DNA of 64,000 bases from Casuarina equisetifolia (taxonomy: Eukaryota; Streptophyta; Magnoliopsida; Fagales; Casuarinaceae), in assembly GCA_028551475.1 (NCBI GenBank), contig CM052362.1, positions 9,981,354 through 10,045,353 on the forward strand. Reading direction: 5' to 3'. The position numbers and the translations under genes are program-made. Position 1 is the stretch's first letter, and each line of letters starts with the position of its first letter. Positions 62,449 through 64,000 of the stretch are shown piece by piece. The notes beneath the pieces were generated by a model, which worked only from the letters and a program-made list of their open reading frames with translations, did not search any database and had not been told where the DNA came from.

Positions 62449-64000
62449 CGGAGACATTTGGCATCAAGAAGCTGAGACATTTGCGAAAGCTTCTTAATCT
62501 CTTGTTAGTTATCTTCTCTTAAACACAAATACAAACACTTATGAAAACATATCATGGACATTCTTGTGAACTCATTTGTGTAAGTTAGAAAGCACTTTTG
62601 AAGATTTCTTTGTAGTTTTAGGATTTTGATAATGAGTTCATTACTTGTTTTTATTGTCCATCACAAGATACCTTATTTGCCACTTTCCTTATTGCATAAT
62701 TTGTGTAAATCAAGTTTGTCTCACATTTTAAGTTTGTTTTGTTGGTTTCAAGGTAAGTGACATGGCATCACATGCAAGAAAGTCAGATTTTATGGATAAT
62801 ACTCCACAATTTAGAGCTATCTTTGTTTATGTATGCCTTGAGTTATGAAATAAATAAATAGGAGTACTTTTTTTTTTTTTAACTTCATTTGATCTTTGTA
62901 TTTGTTTGTCAGAATGGGTGACATTCAATGCAAGAATCGAGAGTTGCTTATAGAATTAAAGTGTCCTACATCGTTGGGACTATGTCTCTTTTCTTTTTTT
63001 TTCCAGCTCATGTTGGGATCTAAGATATTTAATAAACTAGAATATTGAAACCGACATGGATTTGGTGAATATATATGTGATATTATTTAAGAGACTTAGA
63101 GGAAATGATAAAATTCTAAAAATCTATTCCTTTTCAGCCACAAAAATATTAGGCTTTTATATTGTGCAAAATTATGAGCTAAACAACAAGCATAATCTCT
63201 TAAGTGTAGCCTTGTTAATGTTAAAAGGCCTATTATTCAAAACTAAAAGCCTACTTTAGTGTTTGTTGAACCCTTTTTAACTTAACCAAGATTCCAATAT
63301 AATCTTAGCAATATCCGATTATTGTCTACAATGACACTTCTACTTACCACATTAGGTTAATAATTAGCATACATGATACAATACTACATAGACAATACAT
63401 GAATTCAAATCAATCAAGGCTCATAATAGTGCTAAGGAGGAACCTAAACATTGATGCCATGTTGATAGGTCAATTAATTAACTTGAAAGTCAACTTAAAA
63501 GTTAGTGGAACCACTTATTATATAAGTAGCAAGATTATGGAGGTAAAATCACGGCCCACATCATAACAGACATGTAACATGCCTCCTTACCATGATGATA
63601 CCATTTCAATATCACATTATGTGAGTAATAAGTTGGTTCAAATTAATGGGAACCCATAGAAGTGATAAAGAGGAACATTGACTATAATATTATGTTAAAG
63701 GTTTATTATCTAACTTAAAAGGAACCTAAGAGTTTTTGAAACTCATAATCATATAAACAAAAATATTAATATATTCTTGAACAATAAGGAATCATTATGT
63801 TAAAGGTTTATTTTCTAACTTAAAAGCAACCTAAGAGTTTTTGAAACTCATAATCATATAAACAAAAATATTAATATTTTCTTGAATAATAAGGAATCAT
63901 TGCCTACATCATAACATCCATGTGTCTCATGCCCCTTACATTGATAGTCAAAGCTTTAGACCATTATGGTTTTGCATTCACGGGTAACTCCTGGGCTTAA
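62449..64000. other. Gene-free AT-rich region to window end
   Basis: No gene was recognised. A 105-bp tandem duplication near the end is listed separately. A poly-T run lies at about 62869-62880. Confidence 0.5.
63689..63898. repeat. 105-bp tandem duplication, two copies
   Basis: The units 63689-63793 and 63794-63898 differ at only about four positions, so the duplication is recent. Both contain cctaagagtttttgaaactc. Confidence 0.93.

Overview
The window is nuclear DNA of a flowering plant, almost certainly a eudicot. It has spliced genes with GT-AG introns, AT-rich intergenic DNA, many decayed LTR retrotransposons, and plant-only genes: a light-harvesting protein, a sieve-element-occlusion-like protein, a plastid fatty-acid dehydratase and a PHT4-type carrier. 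I cannot name the species from sequence alone.

Layout. 1-1310: 3' end and LTR of a Tork/Tnt1-like Copia element that enters from the left. 2255-7989: a nearly complete minus-strand Copia element with 276-bp LTRs and an ATATT target duplication. 9494-12522: a plus-strand gene related to SIEVE ELEMENT OCCLUSION (SEO) proteins; it lacks the N-terminal domain and carries a tandem duplication of the thioredoxin-like module. 14313-19232: a second, much older minus-strand Copia element with 227-bp LTRs and a GAACT target duplication. 24500-25374: LHCB6 (CP24). It converges on 26349-30853 (minus), the plastid beta-hydroxyacyl-ACP dehydratase of fatty-acid synthesis. 31-48 kb: gene-free repeat territory with SIRE-like LTR pieces, a Copia gag relic, and a dead Ty3/gypsy element whose left LTR is split by a 1,659-bp solo LTR with its own target duplication. 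50176-51480: PHT4;6-type anion/phosphate transporter. 52704-54068: intronless hyccin-family gene. 58508-58831 (minus): last-exon fragment of a class III peroxidase. 62036-62448: small secreted cysteine-containing protein whose reading frame looks split.

The intact genes (LHCB6, the dehydratase, the PHT4 carrier and hyccin) are housekeeping functions in thylakoid, plastid stroma, Golgi and plasma membrane, and they do not form a pathway cluster. No operon-like system, CRISPR array, tRNA or rRNA gene was seen. The most unusual object is the SEO-derived gene at 10.6-12.5 kb. The clearest historical record is the set of nested and dated transposons, whose stop codons repeatedly look like C-to-T (or G-to-A) decay.
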